A DNA stretch of 64,000 bases from Afipia birgiae 34632 (GCF_000308295.2 NZ_HG326654.1:161997-225996); one strand, 5' to 3'. Positions 1 through 8,765 are shown, numbered from the stretch's first letter. The notes: generated by a model from the letters alone, not told the origin. A program made the numbers and translations.

Positions 1-17
1 GGATAGGAACAATGGGC

Positions 18-65
18 CCAAGAAAACACCCAAGAAAGCACCCGAGAAAAATACCAAGAAAAATC
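18..65. repeat. A-rich degenerate 12-bp tandem repeat at window edge
   Basis: About four imperfect copies of a 12-bp unit resembling CCAAGAAAACAC run through the first 65 bases. In one plus-strand frame it reads as a short Lys/Pro-rich stretch that could be the C-terminal tail of a gene starting before the window; in another it gives a 28-residue Pro-Arg-Lys peptide from an ATG at position 12. Neither reading can be confirmed because the upstream sequence is missing. Confidence 0.3.
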
Positions 66-82
66 CCGCCTTTCGGCGGGAC
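54..82 (-). terminator. Rho-independent terminator of the 136-303 micro-gene
   Basis: Read on the minus strand this is TCCCGCC-GAAA-GGCGGGA followed by TTTTTCTT: a 7-bp GC stem, a GAAA tetraloop and a U-tract. It lies about 55 bases after the stop codon of the minus-strand micro-protein gene and is a good intrinsic terminator for it. Confidence 0.7.
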
Positions 83-135
83 TTTCCTTCATCTGTAGAC
101 CCGAGGCTCCCGAAACGGGAACCGGGATCAATAAG

Positions 136-303
136 CTAGTGTCCGCCCTTTTGGCTCTGCTGACCCTGCTGGCCGGGCTTGTGGCTGGGATCCTGCTGCT
201 GCTGGCCAGGCTTCTGGCCGCCACCTTGCTGCTGACCTGGCTTCTGGCTCGGGTTCTGGCTCTGCTGGCCCGGGTTCTGGTTCGGATTGTTCTGGTTGCC
301 CAT
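136..303 (-). CDS. 55-aa Gln/Asn/Pro/Gly-rich low-complexity micro-protein
   Basis: A 55-residue protein starting MGNQNNPNQNPGQQ and ending SQKGGH, built from degenerate KPGQQQ/NPGQQ units with no hydrophobic residues after the start, so it should be unfolded and cytosolic. The chosen ATG has GGAG eight bases upstream (ATGGAGATGCCAACATG), and an intrinsic terminator follows the stop, so it looks like a stand-alone gene. Small proteins of this composition are, as I recall, common and unannotated in Bradyrhizobium and relatives; their role is unknown. The open frame extends further upstream, but that part is Arg-rich, has no ribosome site and looks non-coding. Confidence 0.6.
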   Translation of the reverse strand: MGNQNNPNQNPGQQSQNPSQKPGQQQGGGQKPGQQQQDPSHKPGQQGQQSQKGGH

Positions 304-541
304 GTTGGCATCTCCATTGTTGAGAACACGTAGCCAACCGCCCGCATCGCCATCGGTTGCAAAGGAACTCCAGTTCCGGCGTGATCCTTTCGCGGCAGCG
401 AAATGTTGGGTGGATGACGACGGAAGCTGCACCCGGTACGGTTGCCGCCCCCTGTTCCCGCTGTTAGAAAATGGGACGACGCGACGATCCGGCTGCCGGA
501 GCCTTCGACGTGTCGATCGCTTTGCTCGAACACGGCAGCCC

Positions 542-1456
542 ATGGATTACTTCGCCCAGCAGCTCATCAACGGATTGGTGCTCGGCTCGATCTATGGCCT
601 GATCGCGATCGGTTACACGATGGTGTACGGCATCGTGGGCATGATCAATTTCGCCCACGGCGATATCTTCATGATCGGCGGCTTTATTGCCCTCATCACC
701 TTCCTCATCCTTGTTTCGATCGGCCTCACCACCGTTCCCGTCATCCTGCTTCTCGTGCTGCTGGTCGCAATGGCGATCACCGCGCTCTACGGCTGGACTG
801 TCGAACGGATCGCCTATCGTCCGCTGCGGCAATCGTTCCGCCTGGCGCCCATGCTGTCCGCCATCGGCATGTCGTTTGTCCTGACCAACTACGCGCAGGT
901 GTCGCAGGGCGCGCGCGTCAAGCCGGTGCCCCCTGTCATCACCGGTGGTTACACGCTGTTCGAAAACGACGGCTTCGTGGTGCGGCTGTCAAACATCCAG
1001 ATCATCGTCGTCATCACCACGATTATCCTTCTTGCGGTCTTCTCATGGCTGGTAGCGCGTACGCGGCTCGGCCGCGACATGCGCGCCTGCGAGCAGGACC
1101 AGACCATGGCCGCGCTGCTCGGCGTCGACGTCGACCGCACGATCTCCATGACATTCGTGATCGGCGCTGCGCTCGCGGCCGTCGCCGGCATGATGTACCT
1201 GCTCTACTACGGCGTGGTCGACTTCTTCATGGGCTTCGTCGCAGGCATCAAGGCGTTCACCGCCGCCGTACTGGGCGGCATCGGTTCCCTCCCGGGCGCG
1301 ATGCTGGGCGGACTTCTGATCGGCCTGATCGAAACCTTCTGGTCCGCGTACTTCACATCCGAATACAAGGACGTGGCGGCGTTCTCGATTCTCATTGTCG
1401 TTCTTATCTTTCTTCCGACCGGCCTGCTCGGCCGTCCGGAAGTCGAAAAAGTCTGA
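542..1456 (+). CDS. livH: Branched-chain amino-acid ABC transporter, LivH-type permease
   Basis: This 304-residue inner-membrane permease is one of two subunits forming the pore of a high-affinity leucine/isoleucine/valine or amide importer (HAAT family). It starts with the family's typical N-terminus (INGLVLGSIYGLIAIGY), carries INFAHGDIF at residues 35-43 and the glycine-rich AVLGGIGSLPGA near residue 242. About eight hydrophobic segments are visible. The ATG at 542 is preferred to the upstream in-frame codon at 287 because translation before it is Arg/Ser-rich and unlike LivH. The LivM start follows eight bases after the stop. It is the first gene of a six-gene operon. Substrate cannot be fixed from sequence; amides and urea use similar systems. 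Confidence 0.93.
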   Translation: MDYFAQQLINGLVLGSIYGLIAIGYTMVYGIVGMINFAHGDIFMIGGFIALITFLILVSIGLTTVPVILLLVLLVAMAITALYGWTVERIAYRPLRQSFRLAPMLSAIGMSFVLTNYAQVSQGARVKPVPPVITGGYTLFENDGFVVRLSNIQIIVVITTIILLAVFSWLVARTRLGRDMRACEQDQTMAALLGVDVDRTISMTFVIGAALAAVAGMMYLLYYGVVDFFMGFVAGIKAFTAAVLGGIGSLPGAMLGGLLIGLIETFWSAYFTSEYKDVAAFSILIVVLIFLPTGLLGRPEVEKV

Positions 1457-1464
1457 GAGGCAGC

Positions 1465-2802
1465 GTGGCGCGCTCCACCGATCCCGCCATTCGTGCGCCA
1501 AAAGCCGCCGCAGCCGGGCACGGCATCGCCTTCATTCTCAAAAAATCATTCATCAGCGCCCTTGTGGCGCTGGTTCTGTTTTCACTGATGATTGGCATCC
1601 GGACTGAAGCCGGACCGGAGGGCCAACTGGTCTACTGGACGCGGTTCGGCGATCTCGCCGCACTCGTGGCGGCGGTGTTTTTCGGAAGCATCATTGTTGA
1701 ACTACTGCGGCAATGGATCGGACCGTCGAAGGGCGTCTCGCTGCTTCCGGAATCCGCCAGCAGCACGATCGCCACCCTGCGGCGCTTTCTCGCCCCGGCG
1801 CTTCTCGTGTTTGCCGTGCTGGTCCCGGTGATCTTCTACGACCAGCGTTACATCCTCGATCTTGGCATCCTCGTTCTGACCTACGTCATGCTGGGATGGG
1901 GACTGAACATCGTCGTCGGTCTCGCCGGTCTGCTCGATCTCGGCTACGTCGCATTCTATGCAGTCGGCGCCTATTCCTACGCGCTGCTGGCGACGACCTT
2001 CGATCTCTCCTTCTGGGTCTGCCTTCCGCTGGCCGGAATCCTCGCAGCTTTCTGGGGCGTGTTGCTCGGCTTTCCCGTGCTGCGATTGCGTGGCGATTAT
2101 CTTGCCATCGTGACCCTCGCCTTCGGCGAAATCATCCGGCTCATCCTGCTGAACTGGCAGCATGTCACGGGAGGCCCGAACGGCATCACCGGGATTCCAC
2201 GGCCGTCGTTCTTCGGCATCCCGCTCACCAACACCGATGACGGACTCGCCGCCCTGCTCGGCATCGAGTTCTCCACCACGCATCGCGTGGTCTTCCTGTT
2301 CTATCTGATCCTCGCGCTCGCGCTGCTGACGAACTGGGTCACCATCCGCCTGCGACGTTTGCCGATCGGCCGCGCATGGGAAGCGCTGCGCGAGGATGAA
2401 GTCGCGTGCCGCTCGCTTGGCATCAACACCACCACGACGAAGCTGACGGCGTTTGCGACCGGCGCGATGTTCGGCGGCTTTGCCGGTGCGTTCTTCGCCA
2501 CCCGTCAGGGCTTCATCAGCCCCGAGTCCTTCACGTTCCATGAATCCGCGCTTGTGCTCGCGATCGTCGTGCTCGGCGGCATGGGCTCACAGCTCGGCGT
2601 TGCGCTCGCAGCCCTCGCAATGATCGGCGGGTTCGAACTGTTCAGAGGACTTGAACAGTTCCGCATGCTGGTGTTCGGCTCGGCAATGGTGCTCCTGATG
2701 ATCTGGCGGCCGCGCGGCCTGATCGGTCACCGCGCGCCATCGGTGTTTCTGGAGAAGCCCTCGGAAATTTCATCCGCGATGGTCAAGGAAGGCCACGGAT
2801 GA
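1465..2802 (+). CDS. livM: Branched-chain amino-acid ABC transporter, LivM-type permease
   Basis: The second pore subunit of the HAAT importer, 445 residues. The family core lies from about residue 130, with GLLDLGYVAFYAVGAY (155-170) and VLRLRGDYLAIVTLAFGE (205-222), the LivM signature, and a cytoplasmic coupling loop WEALREDEVACRSLGIN. The first 120 residues add extra hydrophobic segments, as in the longer LivM proteins of Rhizobiales. Start is GTG 1465, with GAGAGG five bases before it; the longer open frame back to 442 overlaps livH and is not credible. The stop overlaps the livG start by four bases (ATGA), which indicates translational coupling. Confidence 0.92.
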   Translation: MARSTDPAIRAPKAAAAGHGIAFILKKSFISALVALVLFSLMIGIRTEAGPEGQLVYWTRFGDLAALVAAVFFGSIIVELLRQWIGPSKGVSLLPESASSTIATLRRFLAPALLVFAVLVPVIFYDQRYILDLGILVLTYVMLGWGLNIVVGLAGLLDLGYVAFYAVGAYSYALLATTFDLSFWVCLPLAGILAAFWGVLLGFPVLRLRGDYLAIVTLAFGEIIRLILLNWQHVTGGPNGITGIPRPSFFGIPLTNTDDGLAALLGIEFSTTHRVVFLFYLILALALLTNWVTIRLRRLPIGRAWEALREDEVACRSLGINTTTTKLTAFATGAMFGGFAGAFFATRQGFISPESFTFHESALVLAIVVLGGMGSQLGVALAALAMIGGFELFRGLEQFRMLVFGSAMVLLMIWRPRGLIGHRAPSVFLEKPSEISSAMVKEGHG

Positions 2803-3644
2803 CCACGAACAATACCAGCAACGACATTCTCGACGTCGATCACCTGTCGATGCGCTTCGGCGGCATCGTCGCCGTCAACGATCTGTCGTTTACGGCGAAG
2901 CGCGGCGACATTACCGCGCTGATCGGCCCCAATGGCGCGGGCAAGACAACCGTCTTCAATTGCATCACGGGTTTTTACAAGCCGACCACCGGCATGATGC
3001 GTCTCATTCATGACGACGGCCGCGAGTTTCTTCTGGAACGGCTGTTCGACTACCGCATCTCCAAGGTGGCGAAGGTCGCCCGCACATTCCAGAACATCAG
3101 GCTGTTCGCGGGCATGACCGCGCTGGAAAACCTGATGGTGGCGCAACATAACGCGTTGATGCATGCATCGGGCTATACGTTTCTCGGTCTGATTGGCGCA
3201 CCCGGCTTCCGCCGCGCTGAGAAAAGCGCCATCGAACTCTCGCGCTACTGGCTCGATCGCATCGGCCTCACATCGAGGGCCGACGACGCGGCAGGCAACC
3301 TGCCCTACGGCGATCAGCGTCGGCTCGAAATCGCGCGTGCGATGTGCTCGGAGCCGGTGCTGCTGTGTCTCGATGAACCGGCCGCAGGATTGAACGCGCG
3401 GGAGAGCGATGAACTGAGCCAGTTACTGCTGGCGATCCGCAAGGATCATGGCACGTCGGTGCTGCTGATCGAACACGACATGTCGGTGGTGATGGAAATC
3501 TCCGACTGCATCTTTGTGCTCGACCACGGCGTCAAGATTGCAGCAGGTACGCCGCAGGAAATCCGCAACGATCCGAAAGTCATCGCCGCCTATCTCGGCG
3601 CGGACGAACAAACCGCCATCGAAGTCATGGAGGGCGGAACGTGA
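2799..3644 (+). CDS. livG: Branched-chain amino-acid ABC transporter ATPase LivG
   Basis: Cytoplasmic ATPase energising the LivHM pore, 281 residues. Visible motifs are Walker A GPNGAGKTT (43-51), the Q-loop in RTFQNIRLF, the LivG-style signature LPYGDQRRLEIARA near residue 168, Walker B VLLCLDEP and the switch histidine in LLIEHDMSVV. The extra segment between Walker A and the signature (MHASGYTFLGLIG) is typical of LivG and distinguishes it from LivF. It overlaps livM by four bases at its start and livF by four bases at its end, so the cassette is tightly coupled. Confidence 0.95.
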   Translation: MTTNNTSNDILDVDHLSMRFGGIVAVNDLSFTAKRGDITALIGPNGAGKTTVFNCITGFYKPTTGMMRLIHDDGREFLLERLFDYRISKVAKVARTFQNIRLFAGMTALENLMVAQHNALMHASGYTFLGLIGAPGFRRAEKSAIELSRYWLDRIGLTSRADDAAGNLPYGDQRRLEIARAMCSEPVLLCLDEPAAGLNARESDELSQLLLAIRKDHGTSVLLIEHDMSVVMEISDCIFVLDHGVKIAAGTPQEIRNDPKVIAAYLGADEQTAIEVMEGGT

Positions 3645-4375
3645 GCGCTCCCCTCCTTTCCATTCGCGGCCTCGTCGCAGCCTACGGCAATATCGAGGCG
3701 CTGAAAGGCGTCGATCTCGATATTCACCCGGGCGAGATCGTTGCGCTGATCGGCTCCAACGGCGCGGGTAAATCCACGCTGATGATGTCCGTGTTCGGGC
3801 GGCCGCGTGCCCGCGCCGGACTTATCGCATTCGATGGCCGGGACATCACGCATGAGCCCACTCATCACGTCGCGCGGCTGCGTATCGCGCAGTCGCCCGA
3901 GGGACGGCGCATTTTCCCGCGCATGACGGTCGCCGAAAACCTGCGCATGGGCGCGGACGCTGCCATGGAAAGCACCGAAGCCGAGCGCAGCGAAAATCTT
4001 GAACGCGTTTTCACGCTGTTTCCTCGCCTCAAGGAGCGTATCGCGCAGCGCGGCGGTACGTTGTCGGGCGGCGAACAGCAGATGCTGGCGATCGGGCGCG
4101 CACTGATGAGCCGCCCGCGCCTGCTGATGCTGGACGAGCCGTCGCTCGGCCTCGCACCGCTGATCGCGCGGCAAATCTTCGATGCGGTCCGCACGCTCAA
4201 CCGGCAGGATGGCCTGACCGTCCTGATCGTCGAGCAGAACGCCAACCACGCATTGAAGCTGGCGCACCGCGGCTACGTGATGGTCAATGGCCTGATCACC
4301 CTTAGCGGAACCGGCGCGGAACTGCTGGCGCGGCCGGAAATCCGCGCAGCCTATCTTGAGGGAGGGCGCCACTGA
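3641..4375 (+). CDS. livF: Branched-chain amino-acid ABC transporter ATPase LivF
   Basis: The second ATPase of the importer, 244 residues, the normal LivF length. Walker A GSNGAGKST is at 38-46, signature LSGGEQQ at 141-147, Walker B LLMLDEP at 161-167 followed by the LivF-typical SLGLAPL, and the histidine-switch position carries IVEQN, also usual for LivF. The start is a GTG overlapping the livG stop (GTGA). The stop shares one base with the next start (TGATG). Confidence 0.95.
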   Translation: MSAPLLSIRGLVAAYGNIEALKGVDLDIHPGEIVALIGSNGAGKSTLMMSVFGRPRARAGLIAFDGRDITHEPTHHVARLRIAQSPEGRRIFPRMTVAENLRMGADAAMESTEAERSENLERVFTLFPRLKERIAQRGGTLSGGEQQMLAIGRALMSRPRLLMLDEPSLGLAPLIARQIFDAVRTLNRQDGLTVLIVEQNANHALKLAHRGYVMVNGLITLSGTGAELLARPEIRAAYLEGGRH

Positions 4376-4734
4376 TGTCCTTCTATTCAAATGAGTCCAT
4401 TTTTCAGGTTCTGTTTGTCACCCTGGTGCTCGGCGGCGGCTGTGCGGTGCTGGCCGGCCGCGCCATCGCGCTGACCTGGCGAAGCATCGGGATTGCGGTG
4501 ATTGCAATGATACCGCTGGGGATGGCCGTGCGGTTCGTGCACTTCGCGCTGTTCAATGAGACCCTGTTGCAGCCGCAAGCCTATGTGGTCGAGACCGTCA
4601 TCCTGATCGCCGCATCCTGCCTGTCTTTTCAGCGTACCCGGGCGCAGCAGATGGTCCGTCAGTACTACTGGCTGTACGAACGGCGCGGTCCCCTCGGCTG
4701 GCGGCTGCGGCAAGATGCGCCAGCCAAGGCATGA
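4375..4734 (+). CDS. Small membrane protein coupled to the Liv transporter (DUF6867-like)
   Basis: A 119-residue protein with three hydrophobic segments (roughly residues 10-30, 36-58 and 70-85) and a basic, aromatic C-terminus (RQYYWLYERRGPLGWRLRQ). Its ATG shares one base with the livF stop, so it is almost certainly co-translated with the transporter, and the livK-type gene follows. I associate proteins of this type next to liv genes in Bradyrhizobiaceae with the uncharacterised family DUF6867, from memory and not by a search. A role as accessory or stability factor of the importer is inference from position only. Confidence 0.75.
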   Translation: MSFYSNESIFQVLFVTLVLGGGCAVLAGRAIALTWRSIGIAVIAMIPLGMAVRFVHFALFNETLLQPQAYVVETVILIAASCLSFQRTRAQQMVRQYYWLYERRGPLGWRLRQDAPAKA

Positions 4735-4849
4735 GCGCGGCCTAAAATTGCCGATGACTTGGCGGTAAAATCAGCGGACAATATCCGGGATGTGTTTGCC
4801 CGGCGGGCCGCTTGGCTGCGCCCTTCGAGACCTGCATGAGGATTGCCCT

Positions 4850-5965
4850 ATGAAACCAACCCGTATCCTTGGCCTCGCACTCGGCGCGTCGATTGCCATG
4901 TCGACTGCTGCGTTTGCGCAAGACATTTCCGTCGCTGTCGCGGGCCCGATGACTGGCGGCGAATCGGCATTCGGCCGCCAGATGAAGAACGGCGCAGACT
5001 TGGCTGTCGCCGACCTCAACGCCGCGGGCGGCGTCAACGGCAAGAAGCTCGCGCTTCAGGTCGGAGACGATGCCTGCGATCCGAAGCAGGCCCGCTCGGT
5101 CGCCGAAAAATTCGCAAGCTCCAAGGTCCCGTTCGTAGCAGGCCATTTCTGCTCGTCGTCGTCGATTCCGGCCTCTGAAGCTTATGCCGAGGGCAACGTG
5201 CTGCAGATTACACCGGCCTCGACCAATCCGGTCTTCACCGAGCGCAAGCTGTGGAACGTGCTGCGCGTCTGCGGCCGCGATGACCAGCAGGGCCTTGTCG
5301 CCGCGCAGTACATTCTGAAAGCTTTCGCGGGCAAGAACATCGCCATCCTCAACGACAAGACGACCTATGGCAAAGGCCTCGCGGACGAAACCAAAAAGGC
5401 GTTGAACGCCGGCGGCATGAAGGAAAAACTGTTCGAGTCCTACAACAAGGGCGACAAAGACTTTAATTCCATCGTCTCGCGGCTGAAGCGCGAGAACATC
5501 GATCTGGTTTATGTCGGCGGCTATCATCAGGAAGCCGGCCTGATCCTGCGCCAGATGCGCGATCAGGGCATGAAAACGCTTCTTATGGCCGGCGATGCCA
5601 TGAACGACAAGGAGTTCGCCTCGATCACCGGTGCGGCTGCCGAAGGCACGCTGTTCACTTTCGGTCCTGATCCGCGCAACAAGCCGACCGCGAAGGCCAT
5701 CGTCGAGAAGTTCAAGGCGAAGGGTATCGATCCTGAAGGCTACACGCTTTACACCTACGCCGCCTTCCAGATCTGGTCGCAGGCCGCCACGAAGGTGAAG
5801 AGCACCGACCCCAAGAAGGTCATGGAAGCCATCAAGGGCGGCGAATGGGACACCGTGCTTGGCAAGCTTTCGTTCGACGCAAAGGGCGATATCAAGGTGA
5901 TCGACTACGTCGTCTACAAGTGGGACGCCAAGGGCAACTACGCCGAGATCAACAAGGGATCGTAA
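4850..5965 (+). CDS. livK: Periplasmic branched-chain amino-acid/amide binding protein
   Basis: A 371-residue periplasmic solute receptor of the Leu/Ile/Val-binding family (type I fold). A Sec signal peptide is clear (MKPTRILGLALGAS...AAFAQ, cleavage after residue 23 or so). The mature N-terminus DISVAVAGPMTGGESAFG and the GGVNGKKL loop are characteristic. ATG 4850 is preferred to the upstream codon at 4790 because it gives the signal peptide directly and has GAGG nine bases before it. A 115-base gap separates it from the previous gene, so it may have its own promoter for higher expression, as is common for binding proteins. It completes the importer. Confidence 0.92.
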   Translation: MKPTRILGLALGASIAMSTAAFAQDISVAVAGPMTGGESAFGRQMKNGADLAVADLNAAGGVNGKKLALQVGDDACDPKQARSVAEKFASSKVPFVAGHFCSSSSIPASEAYAEGNVLQITPASTNPVFTERKLWNVLRVCGRDDQQGLVAAQYILKAFAGKNIAILNDKTTYGKGLADETKKALNAGGMKEKLFESYNKGDKDFNSIVSRLKRENIDLVYVGGYHQEAGLILRQMRDQGMKTLLMAGDAMNDKEFASITGAAAEGTLFTFGPDPRNKPTAKAIVEKFKAKGIDPEGYTLYTYAAFQIWSQAATKVKSTDPKKVMEAIKGGEWDTVLGKLSFDAKGDIKVIDYVVYKWDAKGNYAEINKGS

Positions 5966-5995
5966 GATCTCGTCAGCCGAAAGTCACATTCAATT

Positions 5996-6080
5996 GTCAT
6001 CACCGGGCTTGTCCCGGTGATTTCGATGAGTGGACCACTGTGCTGAATTTATCAGGATGCCCGGGACAAGCCCGGGCATG
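5996..6080. repeat. Interspersed inverted-repeat element (CCGGGCTTGTCCCGG type)
   Basis: Two facing palindromes, TCACCGGGCTTGTCCCGGTGA and GCCCGGGACAAGCCCGGGC, are separated by about 34 bases. The halves are related to one another (GGGCTTGTCCCGG against CCGGGACAAGCCC), so the element can fold into one long cruciform. It occupies the gap between two convergent genes. This class is common in Bradyrhizobium-like genomes and may also serve as a bidirectional terminator. Confidence 0.75.
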
Positions 6081-6099
6081 GCAAACTTTAGATTTGCAG

Positions 6100-6858
6100 C
6101 TACCCAAAATTCTGAAGCTCCGGGAACGTCTCCAGCAGCCAGATGCTGACGTCCGTGACCGCGCCGGTGAGAAATCCGATCCCCACGAGAATCATCAGAA
6201 CGCCCATCGCGCGCTCCACGGTGGCGAGATGCTTCTTCATGCGCGCGAGCACCGCGGAAAACCGCTCGACCATGAAGGCCGCGATCAGGAACGGGATGCC
6301 GAGACCGGCGGAATAGACTGCGAGCAACCCTGCGCCCTTCGTTACGGTGGCTTCCGATGCGGCGACCGACAGAATGGCGGCCAGGATCGGCCCGATGCAC
6401 GGCGTCCAGCCGAATGCGAAGGCCAGCCCCATCACATAGGCGCCCCACAGACCGACGGGCTTGGGAATTGGCAGGCGTCCTTCGCGCATCAAAAAGCCGA
6501 TACGTGTGAGACCGAGGAAATGCAGGCCCATCAGGATGATTGCGATGCCCGCAACAATCGATAACTGCGCCGACCATGCGCGGATCAGGCCGCCGATCAG
6601 ACTGGCGCTGGCGCCGAGCGCCACGAATACGGTCGAAAAACCCAGCACGAAAACCAGCGCCGACAGCATCACAGCGCGTTTCGAGGCTCTCCGCTCTTCT
6701 TCATTGGCCACATGCTCGATGGTCGCGCCGGTGAGATAGATCAGATACGGCGGCACGAGCGGCAGCACGCACGGCGAGAGAAAGCTGATGATGCCGGCGG
6801 CGAGCGCGGCGGGGATGGAAACGTCCTGAATCATGCCGCTTATTGCACTGTCGCCCAT
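6100..6858 (-). CDS. ccdA: CcdA-type thiol/disulfide transporter of the inner membrane
   Basis: A 252-residue polytopic membrane protein of the CcdA/DsbD-transmembrane family, which passes electrons from cytoplasmic thioredoxin across the membrane to periplasmic partners, typically for haem attachment to c-type cytochromes. The two redox cysteines are visible: C30 in SFLSPCVLPLVPPY and C144 in FGWTPCIGPIL, each opening a transmembrane segment. Six hydrophobic spans fit the family. The N-terminus could instead begin at the internal Met in MIQDVSIP. It is transcribed divergently from the peptidase gene. No other cytochrome c maturation genes are near, so its partner is unknown. Confidence 0.88.
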   Translation of the reverse strand: MGDSAISGMIQDVSIPAALAAGIISFLSPCVLPLVPPYLIYLTGATIEHVANEEERRASKRAVMLSALVFVLGFSTVFVALGASASLIGGLIRAWSAQLSIVAGIAIILMGLHFLGLTRIGFLMREGRLPIPKPVGLWGAYVMGLAFAFGWTPCIGPILAAILSVAASEATVTKGAGLLAVYSAGLGIPFLIAAFMVERFSAVLARMKKHLATVERAMGVLMILVGIGFLTGAVTDVSIWLLETFPELQNFG

Positions 6859-6979
6859 ATGCTATGCAAGCTCCGCCGCGCTCCTTCCGCTTGTTGTGAT
6901 CGGATCGTGATGGACATGATTCCGGACAGTGGAGACCAGTTTTCGGACGAGATCATGCCGAAGATGCCAAGGTGAAGTG

Positions 6980-7981
6980 ATGAAGAACCTGCTGACCGAC
7001 ATTCCCGGCGTCCGCGTCGGCCACGCCCATGACACAACGGTCGCATCCGGCGTGACCGCCGTGATCTTCGACAAGGCCGTTGTCGCCTCCGCCGATGTGC
7101 GCGGCGGGGGACCCGGAATCCGGGACGGCGCATTGCTCGAACCGGTCAACACAGTCGAAAGCATCGATGCGATCGCGCTCTCCGGGGGCTCGGCGTTCGG
7201 GCTGGAGGCCGGCGGCGGTGTGCAGGCATGGCTCGCTGAACAAGGGCGCGGCTTTGCCGTGGGCGACGCCCTGATCCCGATTGTTCCGGGTGCCGTCATG
7301 TTCGACATGCTGAATGGCGGTGACAAGGCATGGGGCCGCTTCCCGCCCTATCGCGATCTCGGCTACGCGGCGGCCGCAGCAGCGACCGATGGCCCGTTCA
7401 CGCTCGGCAGCGTCGGCGCAGGCTTCGGCGCGACCACCGCCAACTTCAAGGGCGGGCTTGGCTCGGCCTCCGCCGTGATGACAAACGGCGTGCGTGTTGC
7501 AGCCATCGCATCCGTCAACGCGGTCGGCAGCGTGAATGTCGGCGACGGACCATGGTTCTGGGCAGCGCCGTTTGAGCAAAATAATGAGTTCGGCGGACGC
7601 GGCCTGCCACCATCTTTTACGCCGGACATGCTCGCGATGCGGCTCAAGGGCGGCGCCGCCGCGACGTCGATCGAGAACACCACACTGGCCTTGGTCGTCA
7701 CCGACGCCATCCTCACCAAGCCGCAGGTCAATAGGCTTGCGATGATCGCGCAAACCGGATTTGCCCGCGCGATCTATCCGGTCCACGCGCCGCTCGACGG
7801 CGACATCGTGTTCGCCGCAGCGACCGGAGAAAGAGCCATCGATCCGCTCTATGGGCTCACCGAACTTGGCGCGGTGGCTGCAAACGTTATCGCACGCGCG
7901 ATCGCGCGCGGCGTTTACGAAGCGAAGGCGCTTCCTTTCGCCGGCGCGCTGCCGTCGTGGAAAGAACGGTTTGGGACATAG
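6980..7981 (+). CDS. P1 (S58, DmpA-like) family peptidase
   Basis: A 333-residue protein of the S58/DmpA fold, a self-processing family with N-terminal-nucleophile-like architecture that includes L-aminopeptidase D-Ala-esterase/amidase. Visible conserved stretches are the N-terminal LTDIPGVRVGHAHD, GGGPGIRDG (42-50), ALSGGSAFGLEAGGG (66-80) and the glycine-rich GSVGAGFGATTANFKGG around residue 145, where the chain is expected to be cleaved before the nucleophile. The ATG at 6980 has AAGGTGA upstream; the longer frame from 6929 lacks a site. No signal peptide is seen. The physiological substrate is unknown. Confidence 0.88.
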   Translation: MKNLLTDIPGVRVGHAHDTTVASGVTAVIFDKAVVASADVRGGGPGIRDGALLEPVNTVESIDAIALSGGSAFGLEAGGGVQAWLAEQGRGFAVGDALIPIVPGAVMFDMLNGGDKAWGRFPPYRDLGYAAAAAATDGPFTLGSVGAGFGATTANFKGGLGSASAVMTNGVRVAAIASVNAVGSVNVGDGPWFWAAPFEQNNEFGGRGLPPSFTPDMLAMRLKGGAAATSIENTTLALVVTDAILTKPQVNRLAMIAQTGFARAIYPVHAPLDGDIVFAAATGERAIDPLYGLTELGAVAANVIARAIARGVYEAKALPFAGALPSWKERFGT

Positions 7982-8036
7982 CGGTCAGCGCGCGGGATAC
8001 CGACCCGATTCAGCCTGCAGGCGAATCCCGATTACA

Positions 8037-8765
8037 TCAGATGTTGATGGAGACCGACTGTTTCGCGGACGCGGCGAGCGCATCCGTCTGACGCTGCATC
8101 ATTTTCTCGAGGAGATTGTATTGTGTCGAGGCGGCGGTCGATGTCGCCGACGATGCGGGCTGGCTCAGCGTGATCTTCGATCCGTCGGCATATGTCAGCG
8201 TGGTCGTGATCGAGCCGTCGCTGTTTGTTGTCGTCGTGCTCGACGCGCCTCCCAGAGCCTGCTTCAGCGCGTCGGCGCCGCCACCGGCCTGATGCGCATG
8301 ACCGCCGCCCTTGCCCTTGAGCGCAGTCGCCATTTCATCGAGACTGACAGAACCATCTTCGTTGGCATCCATCTTGTTGAAGACGTTGTCGGCGGCGGCG
8401 ATATTGGTGCCGCCCGCGCCGAGCTTGTCCTGGAATTCGGCCTTGGTGATCTTGCCGTCGCCGTTGCCGTCGATCTGCGCGAACAGACTCTTCAATGCAT
8501 CTGATGGACTGGCTTTGCCGTTGGAATCTTGCGCCGACAGCAGCGCATTGAATGTCGATGGCGACAGGGCTCCGGCCGGAGTGGAACTTGTCGAGGATAC
8601 GGACGTCGTGCTCGGCGTGCTGCTGTTCGAACCGATCACATCGAACAGGGAATTCGTCTGTTTGACGCCGGTCTTGGCCGCTGCCGACTTGTCCGGTGTC
8701 AGCGAGGACAGCAAATCGAGCGCGCCAATAGCGGCAGCTCCAACAGCACCTGCTGCAAAGAACAT
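8037..8765 (-). CDS. EF-hand calcium-binding protein with low-complexity linkers
   Basis: A 242-residue protein with two canonical EF-hand loops, DGNGDGKITKAE (99-110) and DANEDGSVSLDE (133-144), plus a degenerate one near residue 80 (DSNGKASPSD). It begins with a hydrophobic Ala/Gly-rich segment (FFAAGAVGAAAIGAL), has a Ser/Thr-rich linker (47-62), and after the EF-hands a His/Gly linker and a Thr/Ser-rich tail. ATG 8765 is chosen because GGGGAG lies about seven bases before it; the open frame reaches 8984 but without a site. Calcium sensing or buffering is a family-based inference. It stands alone, convergent with the peptidase gene. Confidence 0.75.
   Translation of the reverse strand: MFFAAGAVGAAAIGALDLLSSLTPDKSAAAKTGVKQTNSLFDVIGSNSSTPSTTSVSSTSSTPAGALSPSTFNALLSAQDSNGKASPSDALKSLFAQIDGNGDGKITKAEFQDKLGAGGTNIAAADNVFNKMDANEDGSVSLDEMATALKGKGGGHAHQAGGGADALKQALGGASSTTTTNSDGSITTTLTYADGSKITLSQPASSATSTAASTQYNLLEKMMQRQTDALAASAKQSVSINI

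Noticed and set aside
12..98. 28-residue Pro-Arg-Lys peptide at the left edge
   Set aside because: Made by a 12-bp repeat and runs through a terminator hairpin; no support as a gene.
442..1464. Extension of livM upstream to position 442
   Set aside because: The extension overlaps livH and gives an Arg/His-rich segment; a GTG with a good site at 1465 starts LivM.
4735..4849. Candidate small RNA between the DUF6867-like gene and livK
   Set aside because: No clear hairpin with U-tract or promoter; probably just the livK leader.
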